NCBI GenBank assembly: GCA_001897075.1
Contig: MKRZ01000069.1
Location: forward strand, 1 to 47,581
Length of the DNA stretch: 47,581 nucleotides
Reading direction: 5' to 3'
Origin: Mesorhizobium sp. 61-13
GTDB lineage: Bacteria; Pseudomonadota; Alphaproteobacteria; Rhizobiales; Rhizobiaceae
This document shows, in pieces, positions 9,847 through 18,936 of this stretch. The notes under the pieces were generated by a model that searched no databases, was not told where the DNA came from, and saw only the letters and a program-made list of their open reading frames with translations. Position 1 is the first letter of the stretch, and each line of letters begins with the position of its first letter. The position numbers and the translations under genes were made by a program.

Positions 9847-10658
9847 TGAGCGACATGGGGCTTGTTGTGGTGGGCGCCGGCGGCCGCATGGGACAGGCGC
9901 TGGTGCGCGCCATCGGCGAGGCGACAGGCGCGCGGGTTGTCGGCGCGATCGAGCGCGCGGGTTCTCCGGCGCTGGGCAAGGATGTCGGCGAACTGGCCGG
10001 CCTCGGCGCGATTGGCGTGATGGTCACGGACGATCCGCTGCCTGCCTTCGCCAAGGCGGACGGCGTGCTGGATTTTACCGCACCGGCTGCGACGGTCGAG
10101 TTCGCCGGCTATGCTGCCCAAGCGCGTATCGCCCATGTGATTGGTACGACCGGTTGTTCGACGGCGGACGATGCGAAGATCGCCGCTGCCGCCCGCCATG
10201 CCACCATCGTCAAGTCCGGCAATATGAGCCTTGGTGTCAACCTGCTTGCGGCCTTGGTGGAGCAAGCGGCACACGCGCTCGCTGCCGAGGACTTCGACAT
10301 CGAGATCCTCGAAATGCATCACAAGCACAAGGTCGATGCGCCTTCCGGTACGGCGCTGCTTTTGGGTGAGGCGGCCGCGGCGGGGCGCGAGATTGCGCTT
10401 GCCGGCAACGATGTACGCGTCCGCGACGGCCACACCGGCGCGCGCAAGGCGGGCACCATCGGCTTCGCCACCTTGCGCGGCGGCTCGGTCGTGGGCGAAC
10501 ATTCCGTGGTGCTGGCAGGCCAGGGCGAACGCATCGTGCTTGCGCACCACGCCGACGACCGCGCCATTTTCGCGCGCGGAGCGGTCAAGGCAGCCCTTTG
10601 GGCACGCGGCAAGAAGCCGGGGCTTTACTCCATGCGCGACGTGCTTGGGCTGGTTTGA
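9846..10658 (+). CDS. dapB: 4-hydroxy-tetrahydrodipicolinate reductase
   Basis: Catalyses the NAD(P)H-dependent reduction to tetrahydrodipicolinate in the diaminopimelate/lysine pathway. The 270-aa protein has the dinucleotide loop [13 protein letters not shown] at residues 5-17. The DapB signature [16 protein letters not shown] contains the catalytic His pair and the Lys, and the N-terminal domain is followed by the tetramerisation domain as usual. The ATG overlaps the stop of the upstream ABC exporter gene; gpmA follows 27 bp after. The dapB-gpmA neighbourhood is a known rhizobial arrangement, which supports a chromosomal housekeeping context up to this point. Confidence 0.96.
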   Translation: MSDMGLVVVGAGGRMGQALVRAIGEATGARVVGAIERAGSPALGKDVGELAGLGAIGVMVTDDPLPAFAKADGVLDFTAPAATVEFAGYAAQARIAHVIGTTGCSTADDAKIAAAARHATIVKSGNMSLGVNLLAALVEQAAHALAAEDFDIEILEMHHKHKVDAPSGTALLLGEAAAAGREIALAGNDVRVRDGHTGARKAGTIGFATLRGGSVVGEHSVVLAGQGERIVLAHHADDRAIFARGAVKAALWARGKKPGLYSMRDVLGLV

Positions 10659-10685
10659 ACGATTTTTGATGTGAAGGAAGAAATG

Positions 10686-11300
10686 ATGTCGGGAACCCTT
10701 GTGCTCGTGCGCCACGGCCAGAGCGAATGGAACTTGAAGAACCTGTTCACCGGCTGGCGCGACGTTGACCTGACCGAGCAGGGACATGCGGAGGCGAAAG
10801 CGGCGGGGCAGAAGCTGAAGGCAAAGGGCCTGAAGTTCGACATCGCCTTTACGTCGGCGCTGATGCGCGCCCAGAAAACCTGCCAGCATATTCTGGATGC
10901 AGCCGGCCAGAGTGATCTCAAGACGGTTCGCGACCAGGCGCTCAACGAGCGCAACTATGGCGACCTCAACGGGCTCAACAAGGACGATGCGCGCAAGAAG
11001 TGGGGTGACGAGCAGGTCCATGTCTGGCGCCGTTCCTATGACGTGCCCCCGCCCGGCGGTGAGAGCCTGAAGGACACCGGCGCGCGGGTGTGGCCTTACT
11101 ATTTGCACGATATGCAAAAGCATGTGCTGCGCGGGGAGACGGTTCTGGTCGCGGCCCACGGCAATTCGCTGCGCGCCCTGATCATGGCGCTGGACGGTCT
11201 GTCGGGCGAGGAGATCGTCAAGCTGGAACTCGGCACCGGCGTGCCGATCGTCTATCGGCTGAACGCGGATTCGACGGTGGCCTCGAAGGAAGTGCTTTAG
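10686..11300 (+). CDS. gpmA: 2,3-bisphosphoglycerate-dependent phosphoglycerate mutase
   Basis: Interconverts 3- and 2-phosphoglycerate. The 204-aa protein has the histidine-phosphatase motif [10 protein letters not shown], with the phospho-acceptor His10, then [28 protein letters not shown] and the second catalytic His in [11 protein letters not shown]. It is the short alphaproteobacterial form, compared with about 250 aa in E. coli. ATG 10686 is preferred over GTG 10671 and ATG 10683 because the Shine-Dalgarno AAGGAAG (10674-10680) is correctly spaced. In a serine-cycle organism this enzyme links 2-phosphoglycerate to 3-phosphoglycerate for biosynthesis. It is the last housekeeping gene before the methylotrophy cluster. 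Confidence 0.95.
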   Translation: MSGTLVLVRHGQSEWNLKNLFTGWRDVDLTEQGHAEAKAAGQKLKAKGLKFDIAFTSALMRAQKTCQHILDAAGQSDLKTVRDQALNERNYGDLNGLNKDDARKKWGDEQVHVWRRSYDVPPPGGESLKDTGARVWPYYLHDMQKHVLRGETVLVAAHGNSLRALIMALDGLSGEEIVKLELGTGVPIVYRLNADSTVASKEVL

Positions 11301-11374
11301 CGGCTAACGGCCATTCTTTTTGTTTGGTCGCATTTCCGAACGCAAAACCGCTTCACACTTTTGCTGGAAATGCT

Positions 11375-12007
11375 CTACGACCCGGATCTCTTTTCGCTGG
11401 CATAGAGCGCGACCGCCATGGCGCGGCTGCGCACGCCCAGTTTCTCGTAGAGATTCTTCAGGTGGTATTTGACGGTGTTTTCCGAAATGCCGGTGCGGCT
11501 GGCGATCTGAAGGTTCGTCCAGCCGTCGGCGAGTACAGCCAGGAGCTCCAGTTCTCGGGTCGTCAACCCGGACAGCCTGGTTTCGCCGATCTTGGTGACA
11601 TCGGTGTAGGGGATGCAGATGCGACCATTGGCCACCGCCACCAGCGTGTGGAAAAGCATCAGCGGATCCTCGAACTGGTAGCAGAAACCCTGTGCGCCGA
11701 GCCGCACGCACTGCTTGAGGATGCCGACATCGTGGTCGTTTGAGAAGATGATGATGCGCGGCGCAAGCTTGCGGTTCTGAAGTTCCATCAGCACTTCGCC
11801 GCCGTTCATGTCCGACAGCCGCCACCCGACGATGGCGACGTCGAACTCCGCCGGTTGCTTGGCGGCGGCCTCGATAAAGGCCTCTCCGCTCTGCATCGAG
11901 CCGGCAAAGTTGAACCGCTCGTCGCGGCCGACAAGGTCGCGCACCGCCGCGATTACCAGCGGGTTTCGCTCCGCGATCAGGACATTCAGTCTGCTCGTCT
12001 GCGTCAT
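11375..12007 (-). CDS. LuxR-type response regulator with degenerate receiver domain
   Basis: A 210-aa NarL/FixJ-class regulator with a receiver domain (about 7-125) and a C-terminal LuxR helix-turn-helix (LTTRELELLAVLADG, then NLQIASRTGISENTVKYHL). In the receiver, the usual phospho-acceptor Asp is replaced: FDVAIVGWRLSDMNG aligns with the common DVVLLDIRMPGMNG pattern so that Gly61 occupies the Asp site. The conserved Lys is Gln111 (GAQGFCYQ). Only part of the acidic pocket (Glu13) and Ser89 remain. It therefore probably does not work by aspartyl phosphorylation. It lies 85 bp downstream of glyA on the same strand, next to ppc, so it may control serine-cycle genes. No histidine kinase gene is nearby. 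Confidence 0.88.
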   Translation of the reverse strand: MTQTSRLNVLIAERNPLVIAAVRDLVGRDERFNFAGSMQSGEAFIEAAAKQPAEFDVAIVGWRLSDMNGGEVLMELQNRKLAPRIIIFSNDHDVGILKQCVRLGAQGFCYQFEDPLMLFHTLVAVANGRICIPYTDVTKIGETRLSGLTTRELELLAVLADGWTNLQIASRTGISENTVKYHLKNLYEKLGVRSRAMAVALYASEKRSGS

Positions 12008-12092
12008 GGACCCGCCAATGAAACCCGAACCACCTGCTGGTGGATATCAATCCGGGTTTCGGCAGTCTATGATAGACTTTACGCGACGGAAA

Positions 12093-13397
12093 TCAGTCGT
12101 AGATTTTGTACCGGCGTGTCAGGCCGCGCGCTTCTTCCATGACCGCGGCTTCGACGGCGCCGTTTCCGTCCTCTCCGTTCTTCGCCAGACCGTCGATGAC
12201 CTTCAGCGTCATCTGGCCGACCTGGGCAAAATCGTCCGCGGTGAAGCCGCGCGTCGTGCAGGCCGGCGTGCCGAGCCTGACGCCCGAGGTGACGGTGGGG
12301 CTCGCCGGATCGAACGGGATGCCGTTCTTGTTGCAGGTGATGTGGGCGCGGCCCAAGGCGGCCTCGACGCCCTTGCCGGTCAAGCCCTTGCGGCGCAGGT
12401 CGACCAGCATCAGGTGCGTGTCGGTGCCGCCTGAGACGATGTCGACGCCGCCATTGGCGAGCGTTTCGGCAAGCCGCTTGGCGTTGGTGACGACATTGGC
12501 CGCATAGGTCTTGAATTCAGGCGTGAGCGCCTCGCCGAAGGCAACCGCCTTGGCCGCGATGACATGCATAAGCGGTCCGCCCTGCAGGCCGGGGAACACG
12601 GCGGAATTGATTTTCTTGCCGATGTCCTCGTCGTTGGACAGGACCATGCCGCCGCGCGGGCCGCGCAGCGTCTTGTGGGTGGTCGTTGTGACGACATGGG
12701 CATGGTCGAGCGGGTTTGGATGCACGCCGCCGGCAACGAGACCGGCGAAATGCGCCATGTCGATGAACAGCTTCGCGCCGACTTCATCGGCGATCTCGCG
12801 AAACGCCTTGAAATCGATGACGCGCGGATAGGCCGAGCCGCCGGCCAGGATCACCTTTGGCTGGTGCTTGCGGGCGAGGTCGCGCACTTCGTCGAGGTCG
12901 ATGCGGTGGGTGTCGGGCTTGACGCCGTAGGACACGACATTGAACCACTTGCCCGACTGGTTGACCGGAGCGCCGTGGGTGAGATGGCCGCCGGCAGCGA
13001 GGTTGAGGCCGAGATAGGTGTCGCCCGGCTGCATCAGCGCCATGAACACCGACTGGTTGGCCTGGCTTCCCGAGTTCGGCTGGACGTTGGCGAAGGTGCA
13101 GTTGAAGATTTCCTTGGCGCGGTTGCGGGCAAGATCCTCGACCTCGTCCACGAACTGGCAGCCGCCATAGTAGCGGCGGCCCGGATAGCCTTCGGCGTAT
13201 TTGTTGGTGAGCACGGAACCTTGCGCTTCCAGCACCGCCTTGGAGACGATGTTTTCCGAGGCGATCAGTTCGATCTCGTCCTGCTGGCGCTTCAGTTCGC
13301 GCTGGATGGAATCGCTGACGGCCGGGTCAGAGGCGGCGACGCCAGTGTGGAAGAACGAGCGGGCACTACCTGTGCCGGGTCTTGCGGGAATATTCAT
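12093..13397 (-). CDS. glyA: Serine hydroxymethyltransferase
   Basis: A PLP enzyme that transfers the C1 group of 5,10-methylene-tetrahydrofolate to glycine to make serine, the entry reaction of the serine cycle. The 434-aa protein has the expected features: [19 protein letters not shown] near the N-terminus, [21 protein letters not shown], and the PLP lysine in [15 protein letters not shown] strong Shine-Dalgarno (GGGAGGA on the minus strand) precedes ATG 13397. It is 62 bp downstream of ppc on the same strand and upstream of the LuxR regulator. This context implies a copy devoted to C1 assimilation; a separate housekeeping glyA may exist elsewhere. Confidence 0.96.
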   Translation of the reverse strand: MNIPARPGTGSARSFFHTGVAASDPAVSDSIQRELKRQQDEIELIASENIVSKAVLEAQGSVLTNKYAEGYPGRRYYGGCQFVDEVEDLARNRAKEIFNCTFANVQPNSGSQANQSVFMALMQPGDTYLGLNLAAGGHLTHGAPVNQSGKWFNVVSYGVKPDTHRIDLDEVRDLARKHQPKVILAGGSAYPRVIDFKAFREIADEVGAKLFIDMAHFAGLVAGGVHPNPLDHAHVVTTTTHKTLRGPRGGMVLSNDEDIGKKINSAVFPGLQGGPLMHVIAAKAVAFGEALTPEFKTYAANVVTNAKRLAETLANGGVDIVSGGTDTHLMLVDLRRKGLTGKGVEAALGRAHITCNKNGIPFDPASPTVTSGVRLGTPACTTRGFTADDFAQVGQMTLKVIDGLAKNGEDGNGAVEAAVMEEARGLTRRYKIYD

Positions 13398-13459
13398 CGG
13401 GCTCCTCCCTTGTGGCGCTTTTTTGCGCGAGCGTGGTGTTTAGCGTTTTTTGGGTGACG

Positions 13460-16198
13460 TCAGCCCGTCCAGCCGAGGCCGGACGAGATGCAGTTGATGG
13501 AAAGCAGCAGCGCGTTGACCGCCCGCTTCGGCTTTTCCGGCGCAGGCTCCTTGGCGCGCACTTCGCGAAGAAGCTGGACCTGGAGCCGATGGATCGAGTC
13601 CATCTGCGGCCGGATACGGTCGAAATGGCGCTTGAAGGCCGGGAAACGCTGCGACAGTTTCAGGCCGCCATTGACCTCGGTGATCATGCGCCGCGTCAGC
13701 GCGTATTCGTTGGCGATCTTCTGGTAGATGCGCTCGCCGGTGGCGCTGTCATCGACCAGTTCGGCATAGAGCCGGCCAATGTCCATGTCGGCCTGGTAGA
13801 GCGTCTTGTCGACTTCATCGACGATCAGCCTGAACAGGCGCGAGCGCTCGAACATCTGCTGCAACAGATAGAGGCCGTTTTCGCCGCGGACGTTGACGAA
13901 GGCGTTGAGCGCGCTGCCGATGCCGTACCAGCCGGTCAAAAGATGGCGGTTCTGGCTCCACGCGAACACCCATGGAATGGCGCGCAGGTCGGAGATGGTC
14001 TTGGCGCCGAAGCGGCGGGCCGGGCGCGAGCCGATCTTGAGCAGCGAAAGCTCTTCGACGGGGCTCGCCTGGTTGAAATAGTCGATGAAGCCGGGCTCGT
14101 TGATCAGGCCGAAATAGGAAGCCTGCGACATGCCGGTCAGCGCTTCGAGCGCCTCGTTGAACTCCGGATTGTCCTTCAGCTCCGCTTCGTCGCCCGACTT
14201 GACGCTGTGCGCAAACACGCTCGCCGCCAGGATTTCGAGCTGATAGAGACCGGTGCCGCGGTTGGCGAATTTGGACGAGACGACCTCGCCCTGTTCGGTC
14301 ACGCGCATGATGCTTCCGACGGTGCCTGCAGGCTGGGCCGCGATGGCGCGGCCGGTCGGTGCGCCGCCACGGCTCACCGAACCGCCGCGTCCATGGAAGA
14401 AGCTGATCTTGATCTTGCGCTTGGTGGCAAGTGCCGTGATGCGGCGCTGCGCCTTGTTGAGCTCCCAGTTGGAGGCGAGGAAACCGCCGTCCTTGTTGGA
14501 GTCCGAATAGCCCAGCATGACTTCCTGCCGGTTGCCGAAATCGCGCACCGTGCGGCGCACGATCGAGACATCGAGCAGCTTGTCGAGAATTTCGGGCGCG
14601 GCGCGCAGGTCGGCGATAGTTTCGAACAGCGGCACGACTTGCAGGCCGATGGTGCCGCTGCCGTCGTCCGCGGTCGCCAGTCCGCTGTATTGGGCAAGCA
14701 GGTAGACCGCCAGAAGATCGTCGCACGAGCGCGTCATCGACAGCACGAAAGCGCCGACGGCACCGCGGCTGCCATTGCCCGAGGCGTCACGGATGACGTC
14801 GAAAAGATCGAGCAGTTCACGCGCGTCGTCGGACAGCTTTGAGCGCTTCAGCTTGAGCTTTTCGCCGTTGTGAAGGCCGGCGCGGATGCGGGCGCTCCAC
14901 TGCGGCGTATCGGCAGCCGGCGCATCGTCCGGGCTCTGCTGCCGGAAGATCTCTTCGAGCACCTTGTTGACGACGGTGGAGTTCTGGCGAATGTCGAGTG
15001 CGACGGTGTGAAAGCCGAAGCTTTCAACCTGCTGGCGCAACGGACGCACGAAGCGCTGCGCGACCAGCTTGCCGCCGATCTGGCCAAGGACGGTCTCAAG
15101 GTCGACGAGATCGGCCTTGAAGGCTTCCGGGCGCGGGTAGGGTCGTGCCGACCCTTCGCCCAGCATGGCCTGGAGCCGGTCGAGCATGGACGCCGCGAAC
15201 TGGCGAAGCGGCTCGTCCGGATTGCGCGCCACGATCTCGGACGCGACGCGGCTGCGGTGCAGCGCGCGCCCCAGCGCCTTGGTGAAGCTTTCGGGAATAT
15301 CGACGACATTGGCGCTGACGCTGAGGACGGTCACCAGGCGGCGAACCTGCGAAATGTACCAGCCGACCACCGCTTGCCGGCATTCGTTCAAGGCATAGGC
15401 GGTCAGCTTTGCGGTGACGTTGGGATTGCCGTCGCGGTCGCCGCCGATCCATGACGCGTAGCGCATGAAGGACGGAACCTTGATGTCGTACTCGGCATAA
15501 TGACGCGCCAGCCCTTCCTCGACGGTGTCGTAGAGCTTGGGGGTCGCCTCGAAGATGACTTCGCGGAAGAAGTGCAGGCCCCAGGCGATCTCGCGCTCGA
15601 CCGACGGGCGCTCGAGCCTGAGCTCACCCGACATCCACAAAAGCTCGATCTCGCTCTTGAGGTCGTCGATCAGCTGGTCGCGCTCGCGCGGCGCCCAGCG
15701 CTGCTGCTCCAGTTCAGTGAGCTTGCGGTAGATGCGGCGGTGGATTTCCAGCACCGTGACGCGCTTGGCCTCGGTTGGGTGGGCGGTCATGGTGGGGCCG
15801 ACGCTAAGCGTGCCCAGAACCGACTGCACGTCCTCGGCCGAGTAGCCGGAAGCGGCGATTTCGCCGATGACGTTGGCGAAGGAGCCGATGACTTCATCGG
15901 CGCCGCCGGCCTGTTCCAGTTCGCGCCGCGAGCGCATGGCCAGCAATTCATTGGCGATGGCCGCAAGCTGGAACCAGATGCCGGTGGCCTGCAGGGCCGC
16001 GATGCGGCGCTCGCTGGCAACCTCGTCGAGGCTGACCTTGCCGGTCAGGATACCGGCCATTTCCGGTTCACGTTCGGAAACCACCGAGACCAGCAACCTG
16101 AACAACAGGCTGCGTACATCCTCACGGAAGCTCAGTGGCTTGCTTTCCTCCAACACGCGCCCATGCATCGGCTCGTCGCTCCCACTGCCGGACTGCAT
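13460..16198 (-). CDS. ppc: Phosphoenolpyruvate carboxylase
   Basis: Fixes bicarbonate onto PEP to give oxaloacetate; in the serine cycle it supplies the second carbon input. The 912-aa protein has the catalytic His140 in TMTAHPTEAKR, the LGYSDSNKDGGF segment and the FFHGRGGSVSRGG loop of PEPC. The start is set at ATG 16198 (MQSGSGSDEP) because GAGGAGG lies 9 bases upstream; the open frame continues upstream to 16426 but the extra 76 residues have no family character. The C-terminus ends GLGWTG instead of the common NTG, a difference seen directly here. First gene of the minus-strand ppc-glyA-regulator group, divergent from the dmm region. Confidence 0.95.
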   Translation of the reverse strand: MQSGSGSDEPMHGRVLEESKPLSFREDVRSLLFRLLVSVVSEREPEMAGILTGKVSLDEVASERRIAALQATGIWFQLAAIANELLAMRSRRELEQAGGADEVIGSFANVIGEIAASGYSAEDVQSVLGTLSVGPTMTAHPTEAKRVTVLEIHRRIYRKLTELEQQRWAPRERDQLIDDLKSEIELLWMSGELRLERPSVEREIAWGLHFFREVIFEATPKLYDTVEEGLARHYAEYDIKVPSFMRYASWIGGDRDGNPNVTAKLTAYALNECRQAVVGWYISQVRRLVTVLSVSANVVDIPESFTKALGRALHRSRVASEIVARNPDEPLRQFAASMLDRLQAMLGEGSARPYPRPEAFKADLVDLETVLGQIGGKLVAQRFVRPLRQQVESFGFHTVALDIRQNSTVVNKVLEEIFRQQSPDDAPAADTPQWSARIRAGLHNGEKLKLKRSKLSDDARELLDLFDVIRDASGNGSRGAVGAFVLSMTRSCDDLLAVYLLAQYSGLATADDGSGTIGLQVVPLFETIADLRAAPEILDKLLDVSIVRRTVRDFGNRQEVMLGYSDSNKDGGFLASNWELNKAQRRITALATKRKIKISFFHGRGGSVSRGGAPTGRAIAAQPAGTVGSIMRVTEQGEVVSSKFANRGTGLYQLEILAASVFAHSVKSGDEAELKDNPEFNEALEALTGMSQASYFGLINEPGFIDYFNQASPVEELSLLKIGSRPARRFGAKTISDLRAIPWVFAWSQNRHLLTGWYGIGSALNAFVNVRGENGLYLLQQMFERSRLFRLIVDEVDKTLYQADMDIGRLYAELVDDSATGERIYQKIANEYALTRRMITEVNGGLKLSQRFPAFKRHFDRIRPQMDSIHRLQVQLLREVRAKEPAPEKPKRAVNALLLSINCISSGLGWTG

Positions 16199-16571
16199 TG
16201 ATCCCGGCCTCCTCTTTCCACGGTTGTCGGGTAGCGTAAGTCGACACGTCACCCGATATCGCCAGTGAGTCAGAAGAACGCTTTTCCGTCGTCTCGGAAA
16301 CGCCCGGACGGGTAGATTTCCCATTCGTTCGGGTGGTGCGGCGACTGGCCGTTCGATGGCGTAACGGGCACTGGCAGTGCAAAATCCCAGGCCTTGACAG
16401 GTAGGGAAGGGGGTAGCCGCCAGCACCCTCTTCCGGCGCTCAATTCGACTGGACGCAACTTAACCTTTGTGCAAGTATCTTGCCTATGGAGAAAAGCGCA
16501 AACCACTGAGGACGGCGTCGGGCCAACCCGATGTCGCAGTGTTTCGCGCCTGAGGTTAAGGAGGTCCGTCG
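16199..16571. other. 373-bp intergenic region between ppc and the 131-aa gene
   Basis: No convincing gene on either strand. It must hold the ppc promoter (minus strand) and probably that of the 131-aa gene (plus strand). The ppc Shine-Dalgarno is at about 16207-16213. The segment 16450-16500 is somewhat AT-richer (ttaacctttgtgcaagtatc). No strong terminator, tRNA or consensus -35/-10 pair was recognised. Confidence 0.5.
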
Positions 16572-16967
16572 ATGGAGAATGCTCTACCCGAACTTTACGA
16601 AGGCCACGCACCGATCACGCTGCAAAACGCCTTCCACGATGCCCTGGAAGCACTGGAGAACTGGCTGCCGGGCGAACGGGAACCGGGTATTTTTCTGAAC
16701 GGGTTTGAAATTCCGATGGTTCTGGTGTTGAATGCCATGACCCGTTGCACGGATCTGTTGCCCCGGCGCAGCCGATCGATTCTGGAATCGATCACAGGCA
16801 CGCCCGCAGCGATTGCAGAAGGGGCTACGTTCGCCGATGGCGCGCATCTGGCCATGCCCATATGTCAGGAACGACTGCGGTCGCTCCAGATTTGGCCGGC
16901 CATTCAAGCCTCCCGAGATTTGGCCCGGGATTTGGAATGTACGACCAATTCCTACGGCGGGGCTTGA
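16572..16967 (+). CDS. Hypothetical protein, 131 aa
   Basis: Not recognised. A strong Shine-Dalgarno (AAGGAGG, 16558-16564) precedes ATG 16572 by 7 bases, which is the main reason to call it. The product begins MENALPELYEGHAPITLQNA, appears soluble and mostly helical, has two Cys residues in the C-terminal half, and shows no signal peptide or membrane segment. It sits alone between ppc and dmmD on the dmm strand, 222 bp before the dmmD start. Its position suggests a link with amine or C1 metabolism, but nothing in the sequence defines a role. It could also be a spurious frame; codon choice is GC-biased at third positions, though less so than in its neighbours. Confidence 0.5.
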   Translation: MENALPELYEGHAPITLQNAFHDALEALENWLPGEREPGIFLNGFEIPMVLVLNAMTRCTDLLPRRSRSILESITGTPAAIAEGATFADGAHLAMPICQERLRSLQIWPAIQASRDLARDLECTTNSYGGA

Positions 16968-17028
16968 GCCGCGATAGCGCAAATCAGCAGGAAGAATGAC
17001 CGCCGCGGTTGCAAGCGCTGCGCTCGCG

Positions 17029-17090
17029 CTTGACTATTGCTGCTATTTCAACCTGTTGCCTATCAGTAAAATTTCTTGCATTTAGATATT
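17029..17090 (+). promoter_or_regulatory. AT-rich upstream region of the dmm operon with shared 17-bp motif
   Basis: Bases 17041-17057 (TGCTATTTCAACCTGTT) match 37448-37464 upstream of mgsA at 15 of 17 positions. Both lie in unusually AT-rich leaders of methylamine genes. A TTGACT (17030-17035) precedes it, and GTAAAATTT at 17066-17074 also occurs upstream of tmm (24499-24507). This could be a promoter or an operator for a common regulator. No clear -10 element was fixed. Confidence 0.4.
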
Positions 17091-17189
17091 GCCCTTCGAG
17101 CAAATTTACGTTCAAATATCCGCGACAGCTTCATACCGGGCCAAGAGGATGAGCCCTTTGAAGCAAAACAGATTGGAGGAGAATACCGC

Positions 17190-18323
17190 ATGACCGCTTC
17201 CTGGCGTTTCTCGACTTTGGCAGACAGGCACCGCGCGCTCGGTTCCAAATTGGAAGACTGGAGCGGCATGGGAACCGCCTGGAGCTACGACAAGGATGCG
17301 AACGAAGAATATGTCGCGATCCGCACGAAGGCCGGCATCATGGATGTGTCCGGCCTGAAGAAGGTTCACATCACCGGCCCGGCCGCCGCCCACGTCATCG
17401 ATTTGGCGACGACGCGCGATGTCGAGAAGATCTATCCCGGCAAGTCCGTCTATGCCTGCATGCTCAACGAGGCCGGCAAGTTCACCGACGACTGCGTTAT
17501 CTATCGCATCAGCACCAACTCCTGGATGGTCGTGCACGGTTCCGGCTCCGGCCATGAGGAATTGACCCGCGCTTCCATCGGCCGCGACGTTTCCGTGCAG
17601 TTCGACGACAATCTGCACGACCTGTCGCTGCAGGGACCGACCGCCGTCGATTACCTGGCCAAGTATGTGCCCGGCATCCGCGACCTCAACTACTTCCACC
17701 ATATGCAGACGCAGTTGTTCGGCTTGCCGGTGATGATCTCGCGCACCGGCTATACCGGCGAGCGCGGCTATGAAATCTTCTGCCGTGGCCAGGATGCCGG
17801 CACGATCTGGGATCGCATCGTTGCTGAAGGCAAGGAGGTCGGGATCATCCCGTGCCGCTTCACCACGCTCGACATGCTGCGCGTCGAAAGCTACCTCTTG
17901 TTCTACCCTTACGACAATTCCCAGCGCTTCCCGTTCGCGAACGAAGGCCCTGGCGACACGTTGTGGGAATTGGGCCTCGACTTCACCGTCAGCCCGGGCA
18001 AGACCGGCTTCCGTGGCGCCGAAGAGCATTACCGGCTGAAGGGCAAGGAGCGTTTCAAGATCTACGGTATCGAAGTCGCCAGCGACAAGCCGGCCGAAGA
18101 AGGCGCCGAAGTTCACCGCAACGGCAAGAAGGTTGGCGTGGTGACCTGCGCGATGTATTCGCCGCTGGTCAAGAAATCGATGGCAATCGTTCGCCTTGAT
18201 GTCGATTGCGCGGTCGAGGGTACCGAACTCGAAGTCAACAACGCCACTGGCAAGGTTAAGGCAAAGGCTCACCCGCTGCCGTTCGACGATCCGAAGAAGT
18301 TGAAGCGGACGGCAAAGGGCTGA
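17190..18323 (+). CDS. dmmD: DmmD: GcvT-like tetrahydrofolate-dependent protein of the dimethylamine monooxygenase operon
   Basis: A 377-aa protein of the GcvT/aminomethyltransferase family (GCV_T domain about 20-270, C-terminal barrel about 290-370). The characteristic DVSGLKKVHITGP and YTGERGYEIF segments are present. It would bind tetrahydrofolate and probably captures the formaldehyde released by dimethylamine oxidation as methylene-H4F; that role is inferred from the family. The start is ATG 17190, 10 bases after GGAGGA; an upstream GTG at 17076 lacks support. Gene order matches the dmmDABC cluster described in methylamine-degrading marine bacteria. It lacks the DUF1989 half of TMAO demethylase, so it is not Tdm. 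dmmA follows directly. Confidence 0.88.
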   Translation: MTASWRFSTLADRHRALGSKLEDWSGMGTAWSYDKDANEEYVAIRTKAGIMDVSGLKKVHITGPAAAHVIDLATTRDVEKIYPGKSVYACMLNEAGKFTDDCVIYRISTNSWMVVHGSGSGHEELTRASIGRDVSVQFDDNLHDLSLQGPTAVDYLAKYVPGIRDLNYFHHMQTQLFGLPVMISRTGYTGERGYEIFCRGQDAGTIWDRIVAEGKEVGIIPCRFTTLDMLRVESYLLFYPYDNSQRFPFANEGPGDTLWELGLDFTVSPGKTGFRGAEEHYRLKGKERFKIYGIEVASDKPAEEGAEVHRNGKKVGVVTCAMYSPLVKKSMAIVRLDVDCAVEGTELEVNNATGKVKAKAHPLPFDDPKKLKRTAKG

Positions 18324-18345
18324 GGCTTTGGACGGTGTACCGGTC

Positions 18346-18936
18346 ATGACGATGCTAAGTCGCCCGGTCTATGGAGTTCTGACGCCTCAGACCGGAAAGA
18401 ACCACCTCCTGATCGCGGACGCCGATGGGGCGTCCGCGATCACGGACTTCGCCAAAAAGGCGCCACCCGGCTTCTTTGCCTCAGCCGAGATCATGTATCT
18501 TGATGGGCCGGATGGCGCAAAGAACGTGCAGGCGCTGAAGGCGTTGTCGCCGGCCCGCTTCTACCAGGGCCCCTCCATCGCAGCCGCGCTGCCGCGGCTG
18601 CGCCAGCTTCTCGCGGAATCCCACATGGGCTTGCGCCTTTATGTGGCGGGAACCGAGGGGTTGATCGGCCAGATCGTTCAGATCGCCAATGAAGCCGGCA
18701 TAGAGTATACTGCGGTGCAGACAGAGCACCGGGGCTCGCTCGCCCGCCGCGTCCAGTGCGTGCACTGCAAGGGCATCACCGAGAACGTGACCACGCAGCC
18801 CTGCACCTGTGCTCATTGTGGCCTGCTTCTTCTCGTACGCGACCACTATTCGCGCCGTTACGCGGCTTTCCAGGGCGTGTGCATCAACGCGGAGGACCCG
18901 ACCGAGATTCCACCGACAGAGGAGATATTCCGTTGA
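18346..18936 (+). CDS. dmmA: Dimethylamine monooxygenase subunit DmmA
   Basis: A 196-aa subunit of the heme-dependent dimethylamine monooxygenase, which converts dimethylamine to methylamine and formaldehyde. The C-terminal third has a zinc-ribbon/rubredoxin-like cysteine set: Cys138, Cys141, Cys153, Cys155 and Cys158 (CVHC and CTCAHC), followed by GLLLLVRDHYSRR, the recognisable DmmA tail. The N-terminal part is an alpha/beta domain of unknown role. ATG 18346 is chosen; TTG 18328 and ATG 18352 are alternatives, as no Shine-Dalgarno is decisive. The stop overlaps the dmmB TTG start. Subunit letters follow dmmDABC gene order; naming differs between reports. Confidence 0.85.
   Translation: MTMLSRPVYGVLTPQTGKNHLLIADADGASAITDFAKKAPPGFFASAEIMYLDGPDGAKNVQALKALSPARFYQGPSIAAALPRLRQLLAESHMGLRLYVAGTEGLIGQIVQIANEAGIEYTAVQTEHRGSLARRVQCVHCKGITENVTTQPCTCAHCGLLLLVRDHYSRRYAAFQGVCINAEDPTEIPPTEEIFR

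Noticed and set aside
17190-18323. Trimethylamine N-oxide demethylase or glycine cleavage T protein
   Set aside because: Only the GcvT half is present, without DUF1989, so it is not Tdm. No gcvH or gcvP is nearby, and the dmmDABC order identifies DmmD.
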